Origin: Fontibacillus phaseoli
Lineage (GTDB): Bacteria; Bacillota; Bacilli; Paenibacillales; Paenibacillaceae
Assembly (NCBI RefSeq): GCF_003337355.1
Contig: NZ_QPJW01000016.1
Coordinates: 29,081 to 93,080 of the forward strand
Length of the DNA: 64,000 nt
Direction of reading: 5' to 3'
A program made the position numbers and the translations under genes. Positions 52,424-61,268 of the stretch are shown here, piece by piece. Each line of letters opens with the position of its first letter. Position 1 is the first letter of the stretch. A model generated the notes under the pieces. The model saw nothing but the letters and a program-made list of their open reading frames with translations. It ran no database searches and was not told the origin of the DNA.

Positions 52424-53323
52424 GTGGAAGAAAACAAGACTGAAAAAGACCGTCTGATCCGCGGTACGGCGATGGACGGAAAAGTCCGCGCCTTCGCGGT
52501 CCGGACGACGCAAGTGGTAGAAGAGCTTCGCCGGCGCCATGACACCTACCCGACGACTACGGCGGCGCTTGGCCGGACCGTGACGGCGGCGGCTATGATG
52601 GGCGCGATGCTCAAAGGGGAAGAACGGCTGTCGATCCAGGTCAAGGGGGACGGGCCGATTGGCCAAATCGCGGCGGACGCCAACGCCAAAGGCGAGGTAC
52701 GCGGCACTGTGACCAACCCGCATGTTCAACTGCCCAGTAACAGCAAGGGCAAGCTTGACGTAGCTGGAGCCGTCGGAACAACCGGCTTCATCCATGTAAC
52801 CAAGGATTTGGGCCTTAAAGATCCTTACCGTGGTAGCGTGCCGTTGATTTCGGGGGAGCTCGGAGAAGATTTCACCTATTATTTCGCCTTGTCGGAGCAG
52901 ACGCCTTCGGCGGTTGGACTTGGTGTTCTGGTTGATACGGATTCTAGCGTAATCGTGGCGGGCGGGTTCATCATTCAGTTGCTTCCGGGACTTAGCGATC
53001 CCGAAATCGATGCCATCGAACACGCGGTCAGCCAACTGCCTCCGGTGACGTCGCTGCTCGACCAGGGACTGGAGCTGGAAGAGATGCTGCGCTGGATCTT
53101 GCCGGACGTCAAAGTGCTGGATGAAATGGATATCATTTTCTCCTGCAACTGCTCGTGGGAACGCGTCGAACGCACGCTGATCAGTTTAGGCAAAGACGAA
53201 TTAATCCAGCTCCGCGACGAGGACAAGGAGACTGAAGTCGTCTGCGATTTTTGTAATGAGGTATACACGTTCGGACAACAAGAGCTGGATGATTTAATTG
53301 CCAAGACCGAACAGGATAATTGA
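52424..53323 (+). CDS. hslO: Redox-regulated chaperone Hsp33
   Basis: Hsp33 is a holdase activated by oxidative unfolding. The protein has 299 residues. The four zinc-binding cysteines of the redox switch lie near the C-terminus as CNC and CDFC (CNCSWERVE and CDFCNEVY). The N-terminal core has TVTAAAMMGAMLKGEERLS and GPIGQIAADANA. Start: GTG 52424 with GGAGG eight bases upstream. It lies 59 nt after coaX, as in B. subtilis. Confidence 0.96.
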   Translation: MEENKTEKDRLIRGTAMDGKVRAFAVRTTQVVEELRRRHDTYPTTTAALGRTVTAAAMMGAMLKGEERLSIQVKGDGPIGQIAADANAKGEVRGTVTNPHVQLPSNSKGKLDVAGAVGTTGFIHVTKDLGLKDPYRGSVPLISGELGEDFTYYFALSEQTPSAVGLGVLVDTDSSVIVAGGFIIQLLPGLSDPEIDAIEHAVSQLPPVTSLLDQGLELEEMLRWILPDVKVLDEMDIIFSCNCSWERVERTLISLGKDELIQLRDEDKETEVVCDFCNEVYTFGQQELDDLIAKTEQDN

Positions 53324-53340
53324 GAAGAAAGAACATGCGC

Positions 53341-53388
53341 ATACTTTGCTCGCCCGAAGTTCAACTTAGGGGGGGCAAAGTATTTTTT
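53341..53388 (+). terminator. Terminator after hslO
   Basis: ATACTTTGC (53341-53349) pairs with GCAAAGTAT (53375-53383), with inner CCC/GGG pairs, followed by six Ts. Confidence 0.88.
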
Positions 53389-53398
53389 ATGGCCTTTA

Positions 53399-53427
53399 TT
53401 GACAACTCCGATCGGTGTTGTTAAGAT
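53399..53427 (+). promoter_or_regulatory. Sigma-A promoter of cysK, with a possible CymR site downstream
   Basis: TTGACA (53399-53404), a 17-bp spacer and TAAGAT (53422-53427). About 25 nt downstream, TATT...GGAATT (53449-53470) partly fits the CymR operator as I remember it; CymR represses cysK in B. subtilis. The operator call is weak. Confidence 0.65.
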
Positions 53428-53579
53428 AATAGATAGTAAAACCAACTTATTTACTCGGAATAAGGAATTTTAACAAAATGAATGCCTCTACTGGTTTTTA
53501 ACATCAGGAGCTTGATTACTACAGCAAGAATCAACGCGATTATCCAATATTGTTTTTATATTATGAGGAGGGTTTTATC

Positions 53580-54518
53580 ATGGCAAAAGTCGTAAATAAC
53601 GTAACGGATTTGATTGGCGGTACGCCGCTGGTTCGCCTGAACCGCATTGTTCCGGAAGACAGCGCGGAAATCTACGTAAAACTGGAATATCAAAATCCGG
53701 GTTCCAGCGTAAAGGACCGGATCGCAATCAGCATTGTTGAAGAAGCGGAAAAAGCGGGCAAGCTGAAGCCGGGCGGAACCATCGTAGAAGCCACAAGCGG
53801 AAATACCGGGATCGGCTTGGCGCTTGTAGCTGCGGCTAAAGGCTATAAAGCGGTTATCATCATGCCGGAAACGATGAGCTTGGAGCGTCGCAACCTGCTT
53901 CGCGCTTACGGTGCCGAGCTTGTATTGACTCCGGGATCGGAAGGCATGAACGGTGCGGTGAAGAAGGCCGAAGAAATTCTGGCCGCCAATCCGGACTATT
54001 TCCTGGCCGATCAATTTAGAAATCAGGCCAACGTGAAGATTCACCGTGAAACGACCGGTCCGGAAATCGTGGAAGCAATCGAATCGCTGGACGGCCAATT
54101 GGATGCGTTTGTAGCGGGTATCGGTACAGGCGGAACGATCTCCGGCGCGGGCGAAGTGCTCAAGAACCGTTTCCCGGATGTGAAAATTTATGCAGTAGAA
54201 CCGGCTGCTTCTCCGATTTTGGCGGGCGGCAAACCAGGTCCCCATAAAATCCAGGGTCTTGGCGCGAACTTCATTCCGGAAATTTTGAATCGCGAAATTT
54301 ACGATGAAATTATTCACGTGGAAAATGACGACGCTTTTGAACAAGCGCGCAAAGTGGCTAAAGAAGAAGGCATTCTCTCCGGGATCTCTTCCGGCGCGGC
54401 CGTTTTCGCTGCCCTGAAAGTGGCTAAAGAGTTGGGTAAAGGCAAGCGGGTTGTAGCTATCATTCCAAGTAACGGCGAACGTTACCTCAGCACACCGCTT
54501 TATAATTTCGAAGCTTAA
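53580..54518 (+). CDS. cysK: Cysteine synthase A (O-acetylserine sulfhydrylase)
   Basis: A PLP enzyme that makes cysteine from O-acetylserine and sulfide. The protein has 312 residues. The PLP lysine lies in NPGSSVKDRIA, the substrate loop is EATSGNTGIGLA, the phosphate loop is GIGTGGTISGAG and the pyridine-N contact Ser is in SGISSGAAV. ATG 53580 has GAGGAGGG eight bases upstream; a longer frame from 53550 has none. It probably has its own promoter. Confidence 0.97.
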   Translation: MAKVVNNVTDLIGGTPLVRLNRIVPEDSAEIYVKLEYQNPGSSVKDRIAISIVEEAEKAGKLKPGGTIVEATSGNTGIGLALVAAAKGYKAVIIMPETMSLERRNLLRAYGAELVLTPGSEGMNGAVKKAEEILAANPDYFLADQFRNQANVKIHRETTGPEIVEAIESLDGQLDAFVAGIGTGGTISGAGEVLKNRFPDVKIYAVEPAASPILAGGKPGPHKIQGLGANFIPEILNREIYDEIIHVENDDAFEQARKVAKEEGILSGISSGAAVFAALKVAKELGKGKRVVAIIPSNGERYLSTPLYNFEA

Positions 54519-54634
54519 TCTTTTTAAAGAAATTTTTGGTTATTTTCACTCGGAAATAGTTGAATGTTTATAGGCTGGCTTATGACTGCGCCCTCACGGC
54601 TGATCCTTCCAGGACACCGCGGGGGTTGTTGTGT

Positions 54635-54662
54635 TTGCAAAGTATCGGCGTTTTAGTATACT
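54635..54662 (+). promoter_or_regulatory. Sigma-A promoter of the pab-fol operon
   Basis: TTGCAA (54635-54640), a 16-bp spacer and TATACT (54657-54662), about 85 nt before pabB. A small hairpin (GCAAGC/GCTTGC) lies in the leader. Confidence 0.6.
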
Positions 54663-54747
54663 AGCAAGCAATAAGCTTGCGACGATGAACACGGATATAG
54701 CATGAATATAGACGACGAAAAAATGAAGCTGGAGGATACAGTGGCGG

Positions 54748-56286
54748 ATGGAAACGGTGATATCGCAAAAGCAGTGGGAGACATGGGCAACGGAAGGAGC
54801 GTGGACACTGCTGCCATGTGCCGTAAAATACCGGCCTGTCGGGGATTTGCCTCTCAATTGGATGGGGGCCTGGGAACAAGCCGAGCCTTATTCTTTTGTT
54901 CTGGAGAGCGGCAAGGGAGGCAGATACACCTTTGTGGGAATGAATCCGGTGTCGGTTATTCGGGGGAAAGGCAACTCGGCCGTAGTCCGGGAAGATAATT
55001 CCGACAACGCAATGGAACTGAAGGGGAAGCCGCTTGAGTTGTTGCGGCGATGGATGCAACCGTTTAAATCACCCGCCGTTTCCTATTTGCCGAAGTTTTG
55101 CGGCGGCGCAGTCGGCTTTCTTGGCTACGATATCGTCCGTTCGCTGGAGCGGCTGCCCCGGTTGGCCAAAGACGATTTGGAGCTTGACGACTACGTGTGG
55201 ATGCGGTTTGAGGAGCTTTGGGTGTGGGACCGGGAAGAAGCGGCTCTATATGCGGTCGTCCACCGCCGGGCGGGAGAATTCTCAACCTTGCAGGAAACGT
55301 ATAGACAAGCGGAGGAACGGGCTATCTCCATGATCGGACAATGGGAAAAGATTAGCTCGGCCGCCAGGGCTGCTGGAATAGATGAGTCAGAGGAACCGGA
55401 ACTCGGGGATGCCAAAGAGATCGATGCCTTCGAGGATGCAGTTTCCTCGATGTCCCAGCAGGAGTTCGAGGCTGCCGTGAGCCGCATACAGGAATACATC
55501 GCAGCCGGCGATGTGTTTCAGGTCAATTTATCGCTCAGACAAGCCTTCAAGCTGTCATCTTCTCCGGAAGCGGTCTATGAATGGCTGCGGCGGATCAATC
55601 CTTCCCCTTATATGGGCATGCTGCGGTTTCCGGATTTCCAGCTCGTTTCCGCTTCGCCGGAACTGCTGGTGAAGCTGGAGAACGGGCGGATGAGCACCCG
55701 CCCGATTGCGGGGACCCGGAGGCGCGGCCTGACGGAGGAAGAGGACGCTTTTATGGAGGCTGAGTTGACTCAAAGCGAGAAAGAGCGCGCGGAACATATC
55801 ATGCTGGTCGACCTGTTGCGGAACGATTTGGGGCGCGTGGCCGAATACGGTTCGGTCGGTGTCAGCGAACTGTTCTGCGTCGAGCGTTACTCGCATGTGA
55901 TGCATTTGGTGTCCGAGGTGGAAGGGACCCTGCCGTCCGGGAAAACCGCATTCGATGCGATCGCCGCCATATTCCCCGGAGGAACGATTACCGGCGCGCC
56001 GAAAGTCCGGACGATGGAGATCATTGAGGAGCTGGAACCGGTCACCCGCGGGCCTTATACCGGTTCCATGGGATGGATTGACTATAACGGGAATATGGAA
56101 TTAAATATTATTATACGTACGCTGGTCGTTAAGGACGGATTTGGATATATTCAGGCAGGGGCGGGCATCGTGATCGATTCCGTACCCTACCGCGAATACA
56201 GGGAAAGCCGCAATAAAGCCAGGGCTGTTGCCGTGGCGTTGCGAAATAGCGAAATAAACGCCGCTCAGGCGAAGGACAGGGGATGA
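54748..56286 (+). CDS. pabB: Aminodeoxychorismate synthase component I (PabB)
   Basis: With PabA it aminates chorismate to aminodeoxychorismate for folate. The protein has 512 residues. The chorismate-binding half has AAGDVFQVNLS, STRPIAGTRRRG, ERAEHIMLVDLLRNDLGRV and GGTITGAPK. The PIAGT motif carries Ala where E. coli PabB has Lys (PIKGT), so by motif alone it looks like anthranilate synthase. The folate operon context decides for PabB. GGAGG lies 12 nt before the ATG. pabA follows after 4 nt. Confidence 0.92.
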   Translation: METVISQKQWETWATEGAWTLLPCAVKYRPVGDLPLNWMGAWEQAEPYSFVLESGKGGRYTFVGMNPVSVIRGKGNSAVVREDNSDNAMELKGKPLELLRRWMQPFKSPAVSYLPKFCGGAVGFLGYDIVRSLERLPRLAKDDLELDDYVWMRFEELWVWDREEAALYAVVHRRAGEFSTLQETYRQAEERAISMIGQWEKISSAARAAGIDESEEPELGDAKEIDAFEDAVSSMSQQEFEAAVSRIQEYIAAGDVFQVNLSLRQAFKLSSSPEAVYEWLRRINPSPYMGMLRFPDFQLVSASPELLVKLENGRMSTRPIAGTRRRGLTEEEDAFMEAELTQSEKERAEHIMLVDLLRNDLGRVAEYGSVGVSELFCVERYSHVMHLVSEVEGTLPSGKTAFDAIAAIFPGGTITGAPKVRTMEIIEELEPVTRGPYTGSMGWIDYNGNMELNIIIRTLVVKDGFGYIQAGAGIVIDSVPYREYRESRNKARAVAVALRNSEINAAQAKDRG

Positions 56287-56290
56287 AAGA

Positions 56291-56872
56291 ATGATACTGG
56301 TCATCGACAATTACGATTCTTTTACGTATAACCTGGTTCAGTATTTGGGGGAGCTGGGAGAAGAGGTAACAGTCCGGCGCAATGACGAAATCGGCGTGGA
56401 AGGGATTGAAGACCTGCGCCCAGACCATATTTTGCTTTCTCCGGGGCCCTGCACGCCGAATGAGGCGGGGATCACGCTGGAGGTCATCGAACGCTTCAAA
56501 GAATCCATTCCGATCTTCGGCGTTTGCCTCGGACATCAGGCGATCGGTCAGGCTTTTGGCGGGAACGTGATCCGTGCCGAGCGGCTGATGCACGGGAAGA
56601 CCTCGCCGATTCACCATAAGGGCGAATCGGTATTTGCGGGGCTGCCGTCGCCGTTTACGGCAACGCGCTATCATTCCCTGATCGTGGAGCGGGAGAGCCT
56701 CCCCGATTGCCTGGAGATTACGGCAGAGACGGAGGAAGGCGAGATTATGGGGCTGCGCCATAAGCAATATGCAGTGGAAGGCGTCCAGTTTCATCCCGAA
56801 TCGATCATTACCGATCATGGGCATCAAATTCTCCGCAACTTCCTGAACCGGAAGTCGGGAGCGAGAGTATGA
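56291..56872 (+). CDS. pabA: Glutamine amidotransferase component PabA (TrpG-like)
   Basis: A class I glutaminase of 193 residues that feeds ammonia to PabB. The catalytic Cys lies in FGVCLGHQAIGQAFGG, and His-Glu in VQFHPESI. It begins MILVIDNYDSFTYNLVQYL, the usual PabA/TrpG start. In B. subtilis the corresponding protein also serves anthranilate synthase, and this one may do the same. The last 4 nt overlap pabC (ATGA). Confidence 0.95.
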   Translation: MILVIDNYDSFTYNLVQYLGELGEEVTVRRNDEIGVEGIEDLRPDHILLSPGPCTPNEAGITLEVIERFKESIPIFGVCLGHQAIGQAFGGNVIRAERLMHGKTSPIHHKGESVFAGLPSPFTATRYHSLIVERESLPDCLEITAETEEGEIMGLRHKQYAVEGVQFHPESIITDHGHQILRNFLNRKSGARV

Positions 56873-57822
56873 AATACATCGGGGTGAATGGAGTACCCAC
56901 CCCATCGGGCGAAGCCGTGATTTCCGTAATGGATCACGGCTTCATGTACGGAATGGGGCTATTCGAGACGTTGCGGACGTATAGCGGAGAGCCTTGCCTG
57001 TTGGACAGGCACTTGACCAGGCTGAACGAAGGCTGTGGTATTCTCGGCATTCCCTATGAGGCTGATGCCAAGAAGATGCAAACGGAGATCGGTGAACTGC
57101 TGGCTTTGAACGGCCTAAGTGAAGCCTATATTCGCTTAACCGTTTCGGCGGGAGAAGGCCCGCTCGGCCTTACTACAGAAAAGTACTCGAAGCCTGCCGT
57201 TATTCTATACGCAAAGCCATTGCCCCCCGTGAATCCGGTACTGTATACGCTAGGCAAGCAGCTATGGCTGCTCCGCACCCGGCGTAACACGCCTGAGAGT
57301 GATGTCCGCTTGAAGTCGCTCCACTATATGAACAATTTGCTGGCAAGGCGCGAATTGGCGGTCTATGAAGCTCGGGAGACGGCTGAAACCTCGAACTTGC
57401 CCGTCGCCCAAGGCGCCTCTCCATCTTTAAGCTCATACTCGCTCCCTGCCGAAGGAATGCTGCTTACCGCCGAGGGGCATTTGGCTGAGGGAATTGCCAG
57501 TAATTTATTTTTTATAGAAAAAGGCAAACTATATACGCCAGAGATCGGAACGGGCATCCTGCCGGGAATTACCCGGGCTGTAGTGATTGAGCTTGCCGCT
57601 AAGTGCAGATTGGCTATGGAAGAGGGGAAGTATACCTGGGACAGGCTCGCGCGGGCGGAGGAAGTGTTTGTAACCAACTCGGTACAGGAACTGGTGCCGG
57701 TGACTTTGCTTGCCGAACCGGACGGAAAGCGTATAGGTGTAGGTGACGGGGAAATCGGCCGGATAACCAGACAGCTTTTATATTTTTACAGAGAGAGTGT
57801 GGGGAGACAGCATGCGCAATAA
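56869..57822 (+). CDS. pabC: Aminodeoxychorismate lyase PabC
   Basis: A fold-type IV PLP enzyme of 317 residues that splits aminodeoxychorismate into p-aminobenzoate and pyruvate. It has the family start GVNGVPTPSGEAVISVMDHGFMYGMGLFETLRT (key part DHGFMYG). The PLP lysine is in LKSLHYMNNLLARRE, followed by GHLAEGIASNLFF and GILPGITR. An insert of about 30 residues (380-480 nt region, SNLPVAQGASPSLSSYS) interrupts the fold and makes it longer than the usual 290. It overlaps pabA and folP. Confidence 0.92.
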   Translation: MKYIGVNGVPTPSGEAVISVMDHGFMYGMGLFETLRTYSGEPCLLDRHLTRLNEGCGILGIPYEADAKKMQTEIGELLALNGLSEAYIRLTVSAGEGPLGLTTEKYSKPAVILYAKPLPPVNPVLYTLGKQLWLLRTRRNTPESDVRLKSLHYMNNLLARRELAVYEARETAETSNLPVAQGASPSLSSYSLPAEGMLLTAEGHLAEGIASNLFFIEKGKLYTPEIGTGILPGITRAVVIELAAKCRLAMEEGKYTWDRLARAEEVFVTNSVQELVPVTLLAEPDGKRIGVGDGEIGRITRQLLYFYRESVGRQHAQ

Positions 57823-58681
57823 GTTGTACAAAAGGAATTACCCATGCGGGGACACTACGCTGAAGCTAGGGGAACGGACCCTCATTATGGGGATCCTGAA
57901 TGTGACTCCCGATTCGTTCTCGGACGGCGGACGCTATAATGATGTTGACCGGGCGGTTCGCCATGCTATACAGATGATTGAGCAGGGGGCCGACCTGATC
58001 GACCTCGGAGGAGAATCGACGCGTCCCGGACATAAACAGGTAAGCGAGCAGGAGGAGTTGGAACGCGTAATTCCGGTGGTGGAAGCCCTTCACCGCGAGA
58101 TACCGCATATTCCGTTATCCGTGGATTCTTATAAAGCGATGGTGGCCCGGGAGTCGCTCAAAGCGGGCGCCCACATCATTAATGATATTTGGGGGTTCAA
58201 GGGGGATCGCCAAATGGCCGGTGTGGCCGCGGAATTCGGATGTCCGGTTATTTTGATGCATAACCGTCATGATCGCAATTACAAGGATTTGCTAAAGGAT
58301 GTGGCGGACGATCTGATGGAGTGCATCCGGATTGCCAGGGAAGCCGGAGTTCGGGATGAGCAGATTATTTTGGACCCGGGAATCGGGTTTGCCAAAGATT
58401 ATAACGAAAATTTGCAGGTGATGAAGTCGTTGGATCAGCTTATGGAGCTTGGATTTCCTATGCTTCTAGGGACTTCGCGCAAAAAATTCATCCGCACCGC
58501 TCTGGACCTGGAAGCCGATGAGGTCGTGCTTGGAACGGCGGCTACCGTCGCTTTCGGCATTGCGCAGGGGTGCCAGATCGTTCGCGTTCACGATGTTAAG
58601 GAGATCAAGCGTACGGTGCAAATGTGCGACGCCATTTTATACGCACCATCTACAAGCCAGGGGGATATAAATTATGGATAA
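57812..58681 (+). CDS. folP: Dihydropteroate synthase
   Basis: FolP joins p-aminobenzoate to the pterin pyrophosphate; it is the sulfonamide target. The protein has 289 residues. Signatures are IMGILNVTPDSFSDGG, IDLGGESTRPGH and, near the end, the phosphate-binding RVHDV. ATG 57812 has GGGGAG seven bases upstream; a GTG at 57797 is in frame. It overlaps pabC by 11 nt and folB by 8 nt. Confidence 0.96.
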   Translation: MRNKLYKRNYPCGDTTLKLGERTLIMGILNVTPDSFSDGGRYNDVDRAVRHAIQMIEQGADLIDLGGESTRPGHKQVSEQEELERVIPVVEALHREIPHIPLSVDSYKAMVARESLKAGAHIINDIWGFKGDRQMAGVAAEFGCPVILMHNRHDRNYKDLLKDVADDLMECIRIAREAGVRDEQIILDPGIGFAKDYNENLQVMKSLDQLMELGFPMLLGTSRKKFIRTALDLEADEVVLGTAATVAFGIAQGCQIVRVHDVKEIKRTVQMCDAILYAPSTSQGDINYG

Positions 58682-59036
58682 AATGATTATTCGCCGGATG
58701 GAATATTTCGGCTACCACGGTGTTTTTGACGAAGAGCGGAAATTGGGCCAGCGTTTCTACGTAGACCTTGCGCTTGAACTTGATTTGCGGCGGGCGGGTC
58801 AGAACGATGATCTTACCGAGACGGTAAATTATGCTGAAATCCATGAACATGTGAAAGCAATCGTCGAGCAAAAAAGCTTTAAATTAATCGAGGCGCTTGC
58901 TGAGCATATTGCATCCTCGGTTTTGGACACTTATACTATGGTAGATGCCTTAACGGTCGGCGTGACGAAGCCGCATCCGCCTTTTGACATTCATTTCGAA
59001 GGTGTGACGGTCGAATTGCACCGATCCAGAAAGTGA
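58674..59036 (+). CDS. folB: Dihydroneopterin aldolase
   Basis: FolB cleaves dihydroneopterin to the hydroxymethylpterin used by FolK. The protein has 120 residues. Typical are YHGVFDEERKLGQRFYVDL, the TVNYAEI stretch and LIEALAEHIA; the catalytic Lys is in GVTKPHPP. AGGGGGA lies 10 nt before the ATG. Confidence 0.96.
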   Translation: MDKMIIRRMEYFGYHGVFDEERKLGQRFYVDLALELDLRRAGQNDDLTETVNYAEIHEHVKAIVEQKSFKLIEALAEHIASSVLDTYTMVDALTVGVTKPHPPFDIHFEGVTVELHRSRK

Positions 59037-59045
59037 GAAGGATTC

Positions 59046-59594
59046 ATGACTAAACATTCCACCTCTGACGGATCAGAGGCTTATATTGCATTAGGGGCTA
59101 ATTTGGGGGACCGGAAATCCACGTTAATAAAAGCCGTAGCTTTGCTGGACGGGCAACCGGATATTACGGTGCTTCGCAGTTCGAATTTATATGAGACGGA
59201 TCCCGTCGGGTACGTGGATCAGCCTAATTTTGTCAATATGGCATTAGCGCTTCGGACTACGCTAACCCCCGAGGCACTGCTGAAGGTCATGCTGGAAATC
59301 GAGCTTGTCCTCGGACGGGAACGAAAAATCCGCTGGGGCCCGCGGACGGTAGATTTGGATCTGTTATGGATGGAGGGGCAAATCATTGATACGCCTTTCC
59401 TGACTTTGCCCCATCCGCGAATGCTGGAGAGGTCTTTTGTGCTGGTTCCGCTTTGCGACATTGTTCCGAAAGGGGATGCTACGGGACTTTACGAGCTGGC
59501 GCATACGGCCCTGAACCTTATGGACGGAAAGGAAGGGGTACGGTTTTGGAAAACAGGCATCTGGCCCAGCGCATCCGCGCATTCCGGAAACTGA
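59046..59594 (+). CDS. folK: 2-amino-4-hydroxy-6-hydroxymethyldihydropteridine diphosphokinase
   Basis: FolK transfers pyrophosphate from ATP to the pterin before FolP acts. The protein has 182 residues. It has YIALGANLGDRKSTL, GPRTVDLDLLW (metal and ATP binding) and LPHPRMLERSFVLVPL. The last 49 nt overlap the HTH gene. Its ATG lies 9 nt after folB. Confidence 0.96.
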   Translation: MTKHSTSDGSEAYIALGANLGDRKSTLIKAVALLDGQPDITVLRSSNLYETDPVGYVDQPNFVNMALALRTTLTPEALLKVMLEIELVLGRERKIRWGPRTVDLDLLWMEGQIIDTPFLTLPHPRMLERSFVLVPLCDIVPKGDATGLYELAHTALNLMDGKEGVRFWKTGIWPSASAHSGN

Positions 59595-59752
59595 AGGGAT
59601 TTACGCAGCAGCAGCTTGCCGACGAGTCGGGCGTATCGCTAGCTGTCCTAGGGGCTATAGAACGGGGAAACCGCCGTGCAGAAGATCAAATTTTAAATAA
59701 AATTGCAGATGTTATCGGAGTCACTGTGGCGGAGTTGAAGCAGACGGAGTAG
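59546..59752 (+). CDS. Small XRE-family helix-turn-helix protein (YazB-like)
   Basis: A protein of 68 residues that is almost entirely a Cro/C1-type HTH domain (LAQRIRAFRKLKGFTQQQLADESGVSLAVLGAIERGNRR). The equivalent of YazB sits between folK and dusB in B. subtilis; its target is unknown. TTG 59546 has AAGGAAGGGG seven bases upstream. A longer frame starting at 59453 lies wholly inside folK and has no site. The end has the usual ADVIGVTVAELKQ helix. Confidence 0.9.
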   Translation: MENRHLAQRIRAFRKLKGFTQQQLADESGVSLAVLGAIERGNRRAEDQILNKIADVIGVTVAELKQTE

Positions 59753-59912
59753 GCGGGCTTGAAAAATCAAGCCGCTGTCATGATTCCGAGTTTAGTCGAT
59801 ACGAAGCTTTCCGGGGGGCAAATCTGGCAAAACCAAGCCTATGCTTTCGAAGCAAGTTTTGTACGAAGATTCCCAGAAAGTATAGCTCACAAACGTTTAA
59901 GGAGGGACTATC

Positions 59913-60911
59913 ATGCTAAAGATCGGTGATATAGAAATGAAAAATCAGGTCGTGCTAGCCCCGATGGCGGGAGTGTGCAATCCGGCCTTCCGGTTAATAG
60001 CCAAAGAATTTGGCACCGGGCTTGTCTGCGCAGAGATGGTTAGCGATAAAGCGATCATTCACGGCAACAAGCGGACTAAAGAAATGCTGTTCGTAGATGA
60101 GCGGGAAAAACCGTTGAGCTTGCAAATTTTCGGCGGGGACCGCGAATCTCTCGTCGAAGCGGCCAAAGTAGTCGATCAGGAGACGAATGCGGATATTATT
60201 GATATCAACATGGGCTGTCCTGTGCCCAAAGTGACGAAATGTGATGCGGGTGCGCGTTGGCTGCTCGATCCGAACAAGATCTTTGAAATGGTGTCCGCAG
60301 TTGTGGATGCCGTAAGCAAACCGGTTACGGTAAAAATGCGGATCGGCTGGGATGCCGAGCATATTTATGTCGTTGATAACGCCAAGGCTGTAGAACAGGC
60401 GGGCGGTAAAGCGGTCAGTGTTCATGGCCGTACGCGGGAACAACTGTATACGGGCAAGGCGGACTGGGAATTCATAAGACAGGTCAAAGAGGCCGTGTCT
60501 ATTCCGGTTATCGGTAATGGTGATGTGGCTACTCCGGAAGATGCCAAGCGCATGCTGGATCAAACCGGCTGCGACGGAGTCATGATCGGGCGCGGCGCGT
60601 TGGGTAATCCTTGGATGCTATATCGTACGGTTGAGTATCTGAAAACCGGAATCCTGCTGCCTGAGCCGGAAGCTGCGGAGAAAATCCGGATCGCGATCCT
60701 GCATATGGACCGTTTGGCCGCCCTCAAAGGCGAGAGCGTCGCTGTCCGGGAAATGCGCAAGCACTTGGCCTGGTATCTGAAAGGCCTCAAGGGCGCTGCC
60801 CGGGTCAAAGACGTTATTATGGAGGAAACCAGACGCGACGAAATGGCACGGATCCTCGAAAGTTTTGTCGCTGAGATGGGCGCGGAAGGCGATACAGCCG
60901 AGTCTGCATAG
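59913..60911 (+). CDS. dusB: tRNA-dihydrouridine synthase DusB
   Basis: A flavoenzyme that reduces uridines in tRNA with NADPH. The protein has 332 residues. It shows VVLAPMAGVCNPAFR, DINMGCPVPKVTKCDAGARWL (catalytic Cys in MGCPVPK), VKMRIGW, SVHGRTREQLYTG and the FMN phosphate motif GDVATPEDA...GRGALGNPW. AAGGAGG lies 8 nt before the ATG. The 160-bp gap from the HTH gene holds a hairpin without T-run (GCTTGA/TCAAGC, 59757-59772) and nothing else recognised. Confidence 0.96.
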   Translation: MLKIGDIEMKNQVVLAPMAGVCNPAFRLIAKEFGTGLVCAEMVSDKAIIHGNKRTKEMLFVDEREKPLSLQIFGGDRESLVEAAKVVDQETNADIIDINMGCPVPKVTKCDAGARWLLDPNKIFEMVSAVVDAVSKPVTVKMRIGWDAEHIYVVDNAKAVEQAGGKAVSVHGRTREQLYTGKADWEFIRQVKEAVSIPVIGNGDVATPEDAKRMLDQTGCDGVMIGRGALGNPWMLYRTVEYLKTGILLPEPEAAEKIRIAILHMDRLAALKGESVAVREMRKHLAWYLKGLKGAARVKDVIMEETRRDEMARILESFVAEMGAEGDTAESA

Positions 60912-60990
60912 GCGCCGTGTAGTTAATGAGTTTTTGTTTCGGAAGAGCCCACCCCTTATGAAGCGTTTTCATTTGCAAATTGGGGTGTCA

Positions 60991-61019
60991 TTGACATTTC
61001 AGAATGGTTATCCTATAAT
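60991..61019 (+). promoter_or_regulatory. Consensus sigma-A promoter of greA
   Basis: TTGACA (60991-60996), 17 bp, TATAAT (61014-61019): a perfect consensus in both boxes. Transcription should start near 61026, leaving a leader of about 240 nt before greA. Confidence 0.9.
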
Positions 61020-61059
61020 TTCACAGTATAAATTCGCCTCAGGAGATAACTTCCACAAC

Positions 61060-61155
61060 ATGGATGGTCTGACCTCCATGCGATTGCATATGATATTCTC
61101 AATGAAGCGTGAGTTTTCACGGCCGTTGTCAGGCGGGAATTACGGAACTTCTTAG
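61060..61155 (+). CDS. Possible 31-residue leader ORF before greA
   Basis: ATG 61060 follows AGGAGA (61041-61046) at 13 nt and reads 31 codons to TAG. The product (MDGLTSMRLHMIFSMKREF and on) resembles nothing I know. The start lies in a hairpin (CATGGA/TCCATG, 61059-61080). A weak stem GGAGA/TCTCC and ATTTTTT follow (61156-61187). This could be an attenuation-type leader, but coding is not proven. Confidence 0.25.
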   Translation: MDGLTSMRLHMIFSMKREFSRPLSGGNYGTS

Positions 61156-61268
61156 GGAGATCACAGCCTATTTTCTCCATTTTTTGGGGGAGGCGCCCTT
61201 GTTTGAAGCTGCCCGGCAGTCCGCCGCACAGTGCGAATATTATTTCCATGACAGGAGAATCGGTTGAG

